A stretch of 64,000 nucleotides of DNA from Rhodococcus sp. KBS0724 (GTDB taxonomy: Bacteria; Actinomycetota; Actinomycetes; Mycobacteriales; Mycobacteriaceae): assembly GCF_005938745.2 (NCBI RefSeq), contig NZ_VCBX02000001.1:6462501-6526500 (forward strand), read 5' to 3'. This document shows positions 53,683 through 62,944 of the stretch, piece after piece. A program made the translations under genes and the position numbers. The notes beneath the pieces were generated by a model. That model searched no databases. It was not told where the DNA came from and worked only from the letters and a program-made list of their open reading frames with translations. The stretch's first letter is position 1; each line of letters starts with the position of its first letter.

Positions 53683-54245
53683 GGCCGTTCGATCGTTTCG
53701 GGTGCGTCCGGGCGGTCATTGATATCTGGGCGAGGAAAGCATGGGGATGAACCGACGAGGCTGACCGTCGAGCCACCGTCCTCGAGGATCATGCGGTACC
53801 CCGTTGGTGAGATCACCTCCGTGTTGGTACTTGATGCGGTGGTGAATGTTCTTGTTGCCCAGTTTCGTTGCTTCCAAGCGGAATTGATGAGGTCGGTGAA
53901 TGTTTCGACCTCCTGGCCTTGCGCTGCCCGGAGGTAGTAGCGCACGTTGTAGTCCACTGAGGTGTTTTCCGACAGGTTGCTGTCGTCGCAGGGAACGGTA
54001 GCTCCGGCACTTTGCATGCGGGTGGGGTCGACGGCGCTGCGACGTGTCAGATAGCTGCCAGCGGGAAGCGGTTCGAGGCTGCTGGTGAGGTTGTCGATGA
54101 CTTGCGCCTGCGCAGCGGATCGGGTCAGGTTCGGATCGAAGTCAGGGCTCACCGGAGTCTCCTTTGAATTGCATGCGGTCGACAGGGCGACGACCGCGAG
54201 GACTGCGATCGTCACCGAACACGGCTTACTCGAGGTTGTGGTCAT
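53679..54245 (-). CDS. Lipoprotein in type VII secretion-associated cluster
   Basis: A 188-residue protein with signal peptide 'KPCSVTIAVLAVVALSTACN' (lipobox STAC). The mature part is mixed alpha/beta without named domain ('LRAAQGQEVETFTDLINSAW', 'TGYRMILEDGGSTVSLVGSS') and similar in style to lipoproteins linked with DUF1023 hydrolases. Its ATG overlaps the upstream DUF1023 stop and its TGA overlaps the downstream YbaB-like start, so all three are translationally coupled. Confidence 0.82.
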   Translation of the reverse strand: MTTTSSKPCSVTIAVLAVVALSTACNSKETPVSPDFDPNLTRSAAQAQVIDNLTSSLEPLPAGSYLTRRSAVDPTRMQSAGATVPCDDSNLSENTSVDYNVRYYLRAAQGQEVETFTDLINSAWKQRNWATRTFTTASSTNTEVISPTGYRMILEDGGSTVSLVGSSPCFPRPDINDRPDAPETIERP

Positions 54246-55969
54246 GGCGCTCCCAGTCCTGCGATCACGCGTGCCATCCCGGTCAACGCGCTGTTGCCGG
54301 AGTTCCAATACTCGCTGTGCGCGGCGGGATTCGGTATCGGGCCGAATCCCGGTACGTCGTAGTACGTTCCGGGGGCACTTTCAACGACGGTAGCCCCGAA
54401 CGGTGCATAGCCCAAGATCTCGCGCGCGGGGTTGGGGCCGTGGACACCGGCGACGTCGCCGATCATGGGCACCGGATCGAATGCCGCGGCGGTGGCATAC
54501 ACGTGGCCACCCATTTCCTCGGTGCCGATGCCGTCGAGGTGCAATCCACTGACGTGGTTAACGTCCACTCCGGGGCTGCCGACGAAGAAAAGGTCGTCGG
54601 CAGCCAACGAGCGTGCATCGTTGGCGGCGTTGCCGATAACTGTACTTCCGTAGCTGTGGCCGATGATCGTGTTGTGCGACGGGGTACCGTCATGCGCGGC
54701 CCGCAATCCATCCTGGAACCGATCGAGCTGAGCGGTGCCTGCCTCGGCGAACTTGTCCAGACCGGCATCGGGAATCGTTTGAGGCGCGTTGTACCCGTAC
54801 CACGCCACCACTGAAACAGATCCAGGTAGACCGGCGTCATCGAGTTCGTGAGTGGCTGCGTCGAGCATCCACTGAGATCGGTCGAGGTCACCGCCGATTG
54901 TCCCCAAATGGCTTCCGGTGCCGGGGACGAAAGTGGCGACGTGTGTGGCAGTGTCCGGGTTCTCGAGAGCGACGGCAGCACGTCCCTGCTCGTCGACGCC
55001 GAGAAGGTAGCGCGGCGTGCCGTCTGCGTTGACGTGTTCGGTCAATGTCCGGTACCCGTCGGCGGTACGCTGGGCGTCGGCGCGGTCACTGACCCACTGG
55101 TCGTAGTCTCTGCGTGCCTGATTGTCGTGATCGGACACAACTCCTGAGTCCGGCGGAATGTTCCTGCCGTCCGCCCAGTCCGGGTGCGCGTCATGCAAGG
55201 CGACGACATCTGCGTCGGCCCGGGCGCCGAGTGCATCGAGGTAGACCCGGTTGAGGTTGTCTTTGTCGACTGCAGGCATCCCGTCGCGGTTCCCGATGCT
55301 CGGGTCGTAGGCGGCGAGTGCGTCTTTGTCGGTGGGGGAGAGTGATTCCCAGAAGTCGTTGAACGCGCGCGGATCCTCGGGGACGAAGGCATGACCGTCG
55401 AGGATTGCCGTGACGGAATCATCAAGCCTGGTGCCGCTGGGCGATTGGTTCAGATCGCCGAGATCGGTTGCGGCTTTGTTCAGCGCTGCTGCGGCGGTCT
55501 GGTCCACTTCGTCCGCGGTGTTCAGCGCAGGAATCAGTCGGGCTTCGATTTGTTTGGCTTGATCGTTCATTTGGGCCTGGAAGAACAGATCTGCCAGAGC
55601 CTCGCCGCTGCCGAAAGTCGGAGCTGTGACGTGACCGGAATCCGAGACCCTCATCCCGCGTGCAAGTGCATCGTCGACGATGCCGAGGACTGTCGTACGT
55701 GCCGCTCCGAGCGCGGCCGCGGCTTCGGCGAGCGCATCACTTTCGGCGAAAACTGCTGTGATGATACGGTTTCCGGTCAACCCGTCTGCGAGAGCCCGCG
55801 CCGATGCAGCCGCTGCACCGTCACCCTCCCAATGTTGCAGGACATTGTCGACATCTGCGTTCATCGACTCCAGGGATTGACGGAAGGTGCGGTTGTTGTA
55901 CGAGATGGTCGCTGCGGCCGATTCGAGTACAGTCGGATTCCATTGCCGTACTTGAGATATCGTCGTCAT
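54242..55969 (-). CDS. DUF1023 alpha/beta hydrolase with WXG100-like N-terminus
   Basis: A 575-residue protein. Residues 1-130 are helical and resemble a WXG100 hairpin ('NVLQHWEGDGAAAASARALA', a WxG turn). The C-terminal part is a DUF1023 lipase/esterase: 'ATHVATFVPGTGSHLGTIGG' and the nucleophile elbow 'HNTIIGHSYGSTVIGNAAND', with an Asp in 'FFVGSPGVDVNHV' and a His near 'GGHVYATAAAFDPVP'. The build suggests a secreted or surface hydrolase exported by type VII secretion. It starts directly after the EspC-like gene. Confidence 0.88.
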   Translation of the reverse strand: MTTISQVRQWNPTVLESAAATISYNNRTFRQSLESMNADVDNVLQHWEGDGAAAASARALADGLTGNRIITAVFAESDALAEAAAALGAARTTVLGIVDDALARGMRVSDSGHVTAPTFGSGEALADLFFQAQMNDQAKQIEARLIPALNTADEVDQTAAAALNKAATDLGDLNQSPSGTRLDDSVTAILDGHAFVPEDPRAFNDFWESLSPTDKDALAAYDPSIGNRDGMPAVDKDNLNRVYLDALGARADADVVALHDAHPDWADGRNIPPDSGVVSDHDNQARRDYDQWVSDRADAQRTADGYRTLTEHVNADGTPRYLLGVDEQGRAAVALENPDTATHVATFVPGTGSHLGTIGGDLDRSQWMLDAATHELDDAGLPGSVSVVAWYGYNAPQTIPDAGLDKFAEAGTAQLDRFQDGLRAAHDGTPSHNTIIGHSYGSTVIGNAANDARSLAADDLFFVGSPGVDVNHVSGLHLDGIGTEEMGGHVYATAAAFDPVPMIGDVAGVHGPNPAREILGYAPFGATVVESAPGTYYDVPGFGPIPNPAAHSEYWNSGNSALTGMARVIAGLGAP

Positions 55970-56275
55970 TCAGAGCCCGTCCCGGTAACGACTCAGTTGA
56001 CTGCGGAACAATTGCTCAGTCTCTTCGTATGATGTGGCGCTTGATTCGGCTGCCGCTGCCATTTCCCGAATTTTCGCGGCAACCGTTGTGTATGCGACCT
56101 CTGCGGGCGCAGCGGCAGCCGCGACGGCTGATCCTGTAGCCGAGTCCGGCATGGCTGATGCAGCTTCGGAAAACGGAGTCGCAACAGCGACTGCCGTGAT
56201 CTCGTCTGCGCGGCCACGAATTGTGACGGCCAGCGCGCGCAGTGCATCACCGTCCGCACGTAGCAGTTCCCCCAT
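55970..56275 (-). CDS. EspC/WXG100-like type VII secretion protein
   Basis: A 101-residue alanine-rich, two-helix protein without signal peptide. Near the C-terminus 'TSYEETEQLF' carries the YxxxE general secretion signal (Y83, E87) of type VII substrates. Length, helical-hairpin pattern and position before a DUF1023 gene match EspC-like partners, which are exported as dimers. No ESX secretion machinery is in the window. It is probably the first gene of the four-gene cluster. Confidence 0.78.
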   Translation of the reverse strand: MGELLRADGDALRALAVTIRGRADEITAVAVATPFSEAASAMPDSATGSAVAAAAAPAEVAYTTVAAKIREMAAAAESSATSYEETEQLFRSQLSRYRDGL

Positions 56276-57237
56276 TACGTCCCCCCGACGTCTGTTTGTA
56301 TCGGACCGAATAGTAGCAACACCGAGAGCTTCTTCCCGCCCTCTCGCCCAAATCGGCCGTGCATTCACAGCAGAGTTGGTAGCCCGACGACGGCATATCG
56401 GACCTGGTGTGCGCCGCCTGGTCAGCGGAATGAATCTGTTGAACCATCAATCCTTCCGGCACTCGGTTGTCTTGGGCATTGACATCGACAGATGCCACAG
56501 ACCTCGACCGCTTGGCTACATTCTGGAAGATAGTCGCTGGATAGGTCGATGAACTACTACCGCAGCCTTTTTCGGCCCGCGAGGAGTGGCTGGTCACTAT
56601 CGACAATGAAGACGACGGGCCGAGCGGCTACTACGTGCGGGCGCATCCGAATTGCGAAGATTCGAAGGCCACCATGTGATCATCGCCGATCCCGAGGTCA
56701 ACGAATCCTGCGTAGCGTGATTCGCCCAACTGCCTGAGATCGCAGCTGGATTGTGCCGACCTCCGCCCACACGCACAGCAGATTTTCGACTGGAAGACGA
56801 GGATCGAACCAACCCGAGATTCTCACGAGAAGACATGGCAGTCCGGATGTTTACCGGAATAGGGCAGAGCCTTCTCGAGCGCGCGACCTTTCCCGAGGAC
56901 GGTGCGGTCGGTCGGTCGTACGGTCGTACGGTCGCGTGACCATCTATGTGCCCGTAGGATTCCATTCCGTACGAAACTTGGGATTGTCAGCACTGGGCAG
57001 CCACTCAAGATGCCGAAGGCGATGGCCGGTACAGCCCCGAGGTGGAACTCAAATTCTGTTCCAGCTAACTTGATTCCGCACTCACCGTAGTCTTCGTCGG
57101 ACAGAAGAGCATCCGTCGCAACTGCCGGCATGATCGACGCACCACGGGTGCCGAACAGGGTTCCGATCGATTACAGTTCGGCTGCGATTTCGTCCGCCGA
57201 GGAAAGTAGGGCAACCACGGGTGCGGCATGCCCATCG
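56276..57237. other. Low-coding region with decayed fragments
   Basis: No intact gene is convincing. On the plus strand 56540-56668 reads 'REEWLVTIDNEDDGPSGYYV' without a start codon. On the minus strand 56940-57131 reads 'AVPAIAFGILSGCPVLTIPS' after an ATG at 57131 but with no ribosome site. Short GGTCGTAC-type repeats lie at 56908-56937. The sequence looks like eroded genes between the secretion cluster and a pentapeptide remnant. Confidence 0.45.
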
Positions 57238-57340
57238 GGCGAATTCCTTCGCGGTGGTGCTGATTTCGTAGGTGCAAATCTCAGTGACTCAAACCTGTCG
57301 GGCGTATTTTTCCGGGGCCGACCTGACCGGCACCGTCAAA
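57238..57340 (+). pseudogene. Pentapeptide-repeat protein remnant
   Basis: The frame gives 'GGADFVGANLSDSNLSGVFF', three to four A(D/N)LxG-type pentapeptides, then 'RG'. The next bases continue as 'ADLTGT' only after a one-base shift. The fragment has no start of its own and stops soon after. It is a scrap of a larger right-handed beta-helix protein. Confidence 0.65.
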
Positions 57341-57357
57341 CGAACGATTTCCTCATT

Positions 57358-57391
57358 AACCAGCCCCCTCTGAGAACCAGCCCCCTCTGAG
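57358..57391. repeat. Two tandem copies of a 17-bp repeat
   Basis: AACCAGCCCCCTCTGAG occurs twice without interruption, immediately downstream of the pentapeptide remnant. It is probably a small slippage or recombination duplication. It was not seen elsewhere in the window. Confidence 0.85.
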
Positions 57392-57468
57392 CGATTCACT
57401 TTCCGAGAAAGGCTTGAAGTACACATCACGCTGCAGTGCAGCAGAATTCGATTACCCAAAAGGATAAG

Positions 57469-58050
57469 TCAAGAGTTGTCGACGGCAACAACCGGCCGTG
57501 CCCACGCATACCAAGCCACTCCGGAGAACGCGGCGACCATGACGAGGTCGGCGACGAACGCAACGGGCGCCTCGCGCGTAACTCGAGCGATCGGGAACGC
57601 GGCCGCGGCGACGAGCACCAAGACGCTGCAGATCGGGGGAACCACACGTGCACGCCACTGCATCGCTCCGAACACCACCAGCGCGAAGGGGAACGTCGGC
57701 CCGGCCAGCAGGAACATGATTGTGCCGGCTGTCGGGTAGCCGTCGAACGCCGCAAGAGCCGAACTGTCGTCGACGCCGAACACGCTCTCGAAGAACCCCT
57801 GCAGCCCGAACGCGACCGTCCCGAACATGCCGATCAACACAAGTAGGAACCAGAGCCCGGACACGACGGGGAAGTGGGTACGAAGCTCCTCGTACTCTCC
57901 GAGGAGCCCGAACACCCACGGCACGGTCGATACAGCGATGAGCATGCCACCGACCACTCCGTAATGCCCATCGTTCCAGAACAGCGGGGACAGCGCGAAG
58001 ATCGCCGGACCCACAATCAGTGCCAGAGTTTGCATCCGCGCAATGAGCAT
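57469..58050 (-). CDS. Membrane protein of unknown function
   Basis: A 193-residue protein with six predicted helices ('LALIVGPAIFALSPLFW', 'GVVGGMLIAVSTVPWVFGLL', 'SGLWFLLVLIGMFGTVAFGL', 'GTIMFLLAGPTFPFALVVFG', 'VVPPICSVLVLVAAAAFPIA', 'APVAFVADLVMVAAFSGVAW'). ATG 58050 or 58035 may be used; the longer upstream frame is not helical and lacks a ribosome site. No family is recognised. It stands isolated in the decayed region but looks intact. Confidence 0.75.
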   Translation of the reverse strand: MLIARMQTLALIVGPAIFALSPLFWNDGHYGVVGGMLIAVSTVPWVFGLLGEYEELRTHFPVVSGLWFLLVLIGMFGTVAFGLQGFFESVFGVDDSSALAAFDGYPTAGTIMFLLAGPTFPFALVVFGAMQWRARVVPPICSVLVLVAAAAFPIARVTREAPVAFVADLVMVAAFSGVAWYAWARPVVAVDNS

Positions 58051-58441
58051 GGACTTCACGATAGCCCCGGTTCGGGAATAGCACTCGGCATCAAGCGATC
58101 GCGTCGGCGCCCCGACATAAGAGTGCAGGAAATGTCGGCAGCGGCACGCTCGAACAACGCCATGCACACCCGCCTGCTTACCGGCCCCCGTAGATAGTTC
58201 CGTCCAGACCGGGCGCTGGTCTGTCGACATTTCTCGGACGGCAACGTTGGTGACGAACGCTCTCGGAATGGCCATTTCGAATCGCGGTCCGACGCCCGGT
58301 ACGTTGATTCATTCCGATAGTGAGACTGTTTGTGCCGGTGTTTTCAGGTTTCCTGGCGGTGACAGTAACGGAAACGAGAGAATGCTGGTGCCGGGTGTTC
58401 CTAGATCCGGAGCCGATGTCCCCGCGGACGGAGTCACCCGC
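58051..58441. other. Intergenic region
   Basis: About 390 bases between the membrane protein gene and an acyl-CoA synthetase remnant. Frames are open in places but show no recognisable protein and no start with a ribosome site. I see nothing else. Confidence 0.4.
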
Positions 58442-58667
58442 GGCTAGATTCGTACTTCGCGGAAACACCGTAACGCTCGGCTACTACAAGGACCCCGATG
58501 GTTACGTCGAGCGCCCGGGCCGGATGAAGGACGTCATCATCTCCGGCGGAGGGAACATCACCTCGATCGAAATCGAGAACTCACTCACCGAACATCCGGA
58601 CGTAGCCGAGGTCGCCGTAGCCGTTGCGCCGCAACAGAAGTGGGGTGAGCCCCGGTTACGTTGGTGA
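58442..58667 (+). pseudogene. Acyl-CoA synthetase (AMP-binding) remnant
   Basis: The frame encodes the hinge and C-terminal domain of an AMP-forming ligase: 'VLRGNTVTLGYYKDPDGYVE' then 'RPGRMKDVIISGGGNITSIE' with 'NSLTEHPDVAEVAVAVAP' and 'QQKWGEP'. About 20 residues that normally hold 'FHTGD' between YYKDP and GYVE are missing, as are the whole N-terminal domain and the end. It cannot be functional. Confidence 0.8.
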
Positions 58668-58819
58668 CATTTCCGATCCATGCGAAGCCTGAGCGCCCGG
58701 TAATGCCGCCTCTACGCCTGCGCAATCGAGCGTCGCCCGACCCCGCCCATCTTCGACAGTCACTACCCCCAAGTTCCGCAGATAGAACCGGAATCGCTTA
58801 TAGTGGAGTGTGTTTCGGT

Positions 58820-59763
58820 TCAGCCGATCATCGGCGGCACAAAGACACAGGGCACACTCTCCGCGTTCGCCGGGTCCAGCGCGTTGAGCACGAATTGCTG
58901 GCCGCGCACGTTGGCCCCAACGGACGCGTGCCCGGAGAAATCCTGATCGCAGCTGTCCTGCACCACGATGTTCGTCGCGTTCGGCGCCTCGATGTAGCCG
59001 GCCGTGTACGGCATCACCATGTCATCGTAGCGGGTCATGATGTTGGTGTACTTCACACCTGGCGCGTATGGGCCGCCCTCCGTGATTTCATTCATGAAGT
59101 CCGAGCCCTTCGCCATCTGCAGCAGTGCCGGGGCCACAGGATCCCAGAACTCCAGCATCTGGTCCTTGGTGCCGAGCTGGGTCGCGAGATCGAGCGCTAT
59201 ACCCGCCCCGTGAGCTTCGTTGCCCTTCCATACCGGCGTCAACGCGATGAACTTGTCGACGACCTCCGCACCACCGAGGAGTTTGACGTAGTAGCCGCCC
59301 ACCAGGGTGCCCTCCGAGTGTGCGACCATATCGACTTTGTCCGTCTTGGTGGCCGCGAGCACATTGTCTACGAACTCCCCGACCTGCGCAGCGCTGTCAT
59401 ACATTGATGCGAGGCCGCCAACGGAGTCCAGCGGCCAATTGGTTGCGGTGGGAAGTATCCCGAAGGTAGGTGCGAACAGGCAGTAGCCTTCGCTCTTGAG
59501 CGTCGGTGCCATCGCGTTCCAGTTGATCTGCGCATTGGCAGCAGTTCCGTGGACGAGCACGACGGGCAGCGAATGCTCCGGTGTCGGTTCACAGTCCCAG
59601 TCATTTACCCCGGGCAGGGTGCCACCATGATTTGCGGCCTCGGCTGCGTAGCCCGCGAAGAACCCGCCGGGCACGGCCGTTGGCTCCGCATTGGCCGAAC
59701 CCACCCCATCGCCAACACAAGTCCCTCGATGACGATCGGCACTGTCGACCACAATCTACGCAT
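58820..59763 (-). pseudogene. Secreted lipase with a one-base frameshift in its signal peptide
   Basis: The long frame encodes a complete lipase: oxyanion region 'SLPVVLVHGTAANAQINWN', nucleophile 'VDMVAHSEGTLVGGYYVKLL', and late Asp and His in 'MTRYDDMVMPY' and 'DQDFSGHASVGANVRG'. It has no credible start of its own. In the -1 frame an ATG at 59763 gives 'RRLWSTVPIVIEGLVLAMG', a signal peptide that would join 'VGSANAEPTAVPGG' (cleavage after ANA) if one G were added to the GGGG run near 59705. A single-base deletion or a sequencing error is likely. Confidence 0.8.
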
Positions 59764-60319
59764 CAGGACACCTGACCGTCCATGGAAAACTGATACAACG
59801 ACGCGTTGCACACTACGCCCGAGGGCGCGCGAGTGGGCTACTTTCACCTGCGCTACAACATTTCTACCAAGTGGATCCTTCGACAATCCTGCGGCCAGGA
59901 GGCTCATCCGTCCCCGGAAATTCACGAAAACTTGAAGGCCGTCATAAGTGGACTGCCAAATTGATTGAGAGTCTTGATGATTCATTCTTGATATCCTGGC
60001 CCGACGCTCGCCACCGGGGGGGTGCGTGCCACAGAGACCATCTACCACTGAGTCGACGCCGACGCACCGCTGACCGTTCAACTCGAGGCGACCGACATCG
60101 AACACACCACATGCCTTTCCAGCCACCCGGGACGTGATATCGACTTTGCGGTGCGAGATGCATCAAATGCGCGGATAGCTGGTGCGAATTCAAGCGCCAC
60201 GATCGGGTGTAGGTCTGCGAGTATCTGGCCCACCAGAGAGGAATCGTTTGCACCGTCCGGAGCGATGTAGGAGTGCGTCCGGGAACTCGCGACGATGACG
60301 GGTGGTGGGCTCTTGATTA
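59764..60319. other. Region without recognisable gene
   Basis: Open frames exist on both strands, but none shows a family signature, a ribosome site or a consistent codon pattern. The minus-strand part after 60319 belongs to the decayed gene upstream of it. I see no repeat or RNA. Confidence 0.4.
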
Positions 60320-60800
60320 GGTCAACGACGTCAAGCCTCTGCCCGTGCCTGCCACGAGGCCGCGGTGTCCTGGTTCTCGACGGCCGTGGTCGTCTCGTCG
60401 ATCGCCGGCGAATGAGTTCCCTATCGGATTCGGGAGCCAGCGCAGACGAGCGCCCATGGGCGGCGTCGATGTGTTCACGGGCGGCTTCGAAGGATCCCAG
60501 CCGGCGATAGCTATCGGCGCCGGGGTTGAGGTGAAGCGAGGGATAGAAGCCGGCGATGCGCAGGCTGGCGTGATGTTCTTGGACGCGCCACTCGGTGACG
60601 GCGTCGGTGGCGTCGAGTGCGCGCACCTCCCAGGCCAATGCCTGCGCCGGATCGGCGCAGAGTTCAGCGAAGTAGTGCGCGAGTGTGCAGCGGTGAAAGG
60701 GATCCCCCGTTGACTCCGATCACCTTCCACAAGTCCAGGAACTGGCCGCAGGCACTGGCGATATTTCCGCTGCGCCCTCGGTGATGGCCTTGCCGATCAC
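60320..60800 (-). pseudogene. Multiply frameshifted helical-repeat-like protein
   Basis: Three frames in turn carry one protein: 'MDVIGKAITEGAAEIS', then 'ACGQFLDLWKVIGVNGG', then 'DPFHRCTLAHYFAELCADPA' and 'QALAWEVRALDATDAVTEWR' with 'ASLRIAGFYPSLHLNPGADS' and 'YRRLGSFEAAREHIDAAHGR'. The last blocks are typical of TPR-like actinobacterial proteins. Shifts lie near 60755 and 60706, and the 3' end degenerates into low-complexity sequence. Two or more indels mean a true pseudogene. Confidence 0.7.
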
Positions 60801-60869
60801 GTCCATCACAGGGTCCGTACTGGTGGCTTCTGGGGAAAGCGCACCCCTCCGCCGTCCAATAGACCTGGT

Positions 60870-61376
60870 CTAGCGGTCGGCGTCCGGAACGGAGGTCTGC
60901 TGGTAGAGCGTGAGTCGCCACTGGCCGTCGCGACGGGTGTAGACGCTGGACATCAGGGCGTGGAACGCCGGCGCGCCCTCGCCGCGGGAGGCCCGGCCGG
61001 TGTAGACCAGGATCGCAGTGTCCTCACTGACCTCGATGAGGCGGTCGCCGCTGATCTCGTAGTTCCGCCACGGCGGGGCGTCGTCGAGCGAGGCGATCAC
61101 CGCGTCGCGATCCAGTACGAAGCCGTGCGAGAGAACCATGGCCTCGGAAATCGCAGGCCGATCGGACAAGTAGATCGGGAATCTACATGTGACGCGCGGC
61201 ACGACGCCCGTCCCCTGTGCGTAATTGACCGTCCCGAGCGAGTCGTTCGAATGCGTCTGCGAGTGCGCGGTGCGCTCGACGCGGGCCGGCTTCCTGCCAG
61301 GCATCGAGAGCAGCCCGCGGAACATGTGCAGCCTCGACATTGATTTGCCGCATCGCGAAATGATCCGAGAATTCAC
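60870..61376 (-). CDS. SnoaL/DUF4440-like protein, uncertain N-terminus
   Basis: The last 95 residues match a small NTF2-like domain: '[20 protein letters not shown]', '[20 protein letters not shown]' and '[20 protein letters not shown]'. The first 60 residues of the open frame are basic and do not look like the family, whose members are about 120 residues, so the true start may be nearer 61139 or the 5' end may be decayed. Relatives bind small ligands or act as isomerases. It stands alone among remnants. Confidence 0.5.
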   Translation of the reverse strand: MNSRIISRCGKSMSRLHMFRGLLSMPGRKPARVERTAHSQTHSNDSLGTVNYAQGTGVVPRVTCRFPIYLSDRPAISEAMVLSHGFVLDRDAVIASLDDAPPWRNYEISGDRLIEVSEDTAILVYTGRASRGEGAPAFHALMSSVYTRRDGQWRLTLYQQTSVPDADR

Positions 61377-61457
61377 TCGAAGACGGAGGGCTCACCCAGG
61401 CGCAGCCTATATCGGTCAGACTCGGAACCCGGGCACAACCACAAGGACACCGCGCGA

Positions 61458-61667
61458 GTGCACGACCTCACCCCACGAGAATCGGAAGTGCTCGTCCTCA
61501 TCGCAAGCGGACTGTCCAACAGCGAAATCGCCTCGAAGCTCTTCGTCTCGGAGGAAACCGTCAAAACCCACGTCGGCAGGATCCCCGGCAAACTGCAACT
61601 CCGGGACCGCACCCAAGCCGCGATCTACGCGTACGAGTGCAGACTTGTCCGCCCGAAAGACCTATAG
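61458..61667 (+). pseudogene. LuxR-type helix-turn-helix fragment of a response regulator
   Basis: About 69 residues encode only the C-terminal DNA-binding domain of a NarL-type regulator: '[20 protein letters not shown]', '[20 protein letters not shown]' and '[14 protein letters not shown]'. The receiver domain that should precede it is absent; upstream sequence is unrelated. A GTG at 61458 could start a stand-alone domain but has no ribosome site. It is most likely the end of a lost gene. Confidence 0.7.
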
Positions 61668-62031
61668 TCTCAATACATCTCAAGCCAGTTTACGGAATCT
61701 ACATTTCTGCCGGGACGTAGGCGATCGGACGAGCCCGGCACCGCCCGATCAGGCGGCGTCTTCCTTCCACAAGTGCGGGACACCACGGTGGGTCACAGGG
61801 CTGGTCCTTTTGGTCGAGAACGGTTGTGTCGCAACTCCCATCCTCACGCTGAGGACCAGTCCGTCTACTTCGGTCCCGCGTCAGCAACGTCCATAGCCAC
61901 AACAACAGCGGCGGCCGTCGAGATGCAGCGAAGATCAGCGAAACGCGACGGTAGTTCAACTAGACCGCAGCCGACCCTCGACGCCGTTGACCTGCTCTTT
62001 GCCTGAAAGTGCTGATCGAACGCGGCGCCGG
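61668..62031. other. Region without recognisable gene
   Basis: Between the LuxR fragment and the triplicated repeat I find no coding frame with family similarity and no ribosome site. Nothing else stands out. Confidence 0.4.
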
Positions 62032-62091
62032 TGATCTAGGTTGATCATCGTTGATCTAGGTTGATCATCGTTGATCTAGGTTGATCATCGT
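62032..62091. repeat. Three perfect tandem copies of a 20-bp unit
   Basis: The unit TGATCTAGGTTGATCATCGT is repeated three times without a change, ending 27 bases before the start of the next gene. Each unit contains TGATC-6-GATCA, an inverted repeat. The 20-bp period places the sites about two helical turns apart, on the same face of DNA, as expected for repeated protein binding. Confidence 0.9.
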
Positions 62092-62118
62092 TCGATCTGC
62101 TCGAGATGGGGGAAATAC

Positions 62119-62562
62119 GTGTTCGGCTTCTATGTGACGATGCTGTTCGTCAGCGGAATCGTCTTGACCGTTTGGGCGCTGGTGGCCTCCGGACTGCACC
62201 CCGGTCGCCGCGTTGTCAACGGTCTCATCGGCACCGCGTTCCTGAGCTACGGCATCTACCTGGCCGTGTTCTTCCACAGCGGCGAGTACACAATCTTCTT
62301 CTTGGTCTTCATCGTCCCGTTCATCTTGCTGGCCGACGCGATGCGCACCGTCGACCCCGCAGCGCCGCACTGGGAGCCCTCCCCCGACCTCGACGCCGAC
62401 CTCGACGCCGACCTCGTCGATCCCGCCCCGACTCCGGCTCGTACAGCCGCCACCCGCGAACGCATTGCCGCGGCCAAGTCTGCCCAACTCGAGGCCCTTC
62501 GCGCCAAGCATGCCGCCAAGAGCGATGAGTTCGACGATCACGCGCCGTCTACGCCTGCCTGA
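62119..62562 (+). CDS. Small membrane protein with acidic/alanine-rich tail
   Basis: A 147-residue protein with three membrane helices in the first 75 residues ('VTMLFVSGIVLTVWALVASG', 'VVNGLIGTAFLSYGIYLAVF', 'TIFFLVFIVPFILLADAM'), then a Pro/Asp-rich linker with a tandem LDAD repeat and a charged helix ('TRERIAAAKSAQLEALRAKH'). The GTG start has GGGGGAA upstream. The repeat array in front may be its control region. Function unknown. Confidence 0.78.
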   Translation: MFGFYVTMLFVSGIVLTVWALVASGLHPGRRVVNGLIGTAFLSYGIYLAVFFHSGEYTIFFLVFIVPFILLADAMRTVDPAAPHWEPSPDLDADLDADLVDPAPTPARTAATRERIAAAKSAQLEALRAKHAAKSDEFDDHAPSTPA

Positions 62563-62944
62563 CGAGAGGCATAGCGGCGGCAACGAAACCATCAATGGTT
62601 TTGCTCCGCCAATATCTTCCCCGCCACCTCGACCTGCGCGTCTTCAGCCAAGCCGGCCTCGATGTACTCCGAACCCCAGCAGCCAGCCCGCTCCAACCGT
62701 GCAGCCGGACATCAAGACACACCGCATACCGCACGCAACCTGTCCGCCTGGGACTGTTCTTCTCCCTGCTTCTCCATACTGGCCGCCCACTGTGGAAGGG
62801 AGTCGGGTCAAGGGTGGGTGTATGCCCCTCGAACTGCCGTGCGGTCCGACGCACATACTTTGACGAAGTTCGGCGACTCGCCCGAGACCCGTCTAAGTAG
62901 CGGGGCGTGTCTCGCTAATCTGCGCTGCATCTCGACAACAAGCT
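62563..62944. other. Intergenic region between convergent genes
   Basis: On the minus strand a startless frame near 62600-62720 ends 'GLAEDAQVEVAGKILAEQNH' and a stop, which looks like the tail of a former gene. I see no other coding frame, and no clear terminator for dnaB. Confidence 0.4.

Noticed and set aside
56549-57131. Short open frames that could be small genes
   Set aside because: Neither strand offers a start with a ribosome site or a known family, and the surroundings are decayed.
62032-62091. Possible CRISPR array
   Set aside because: The 20-bp units are directly adjacent with no spacers and there are no cas genes, so it is a simple tandem repeat.
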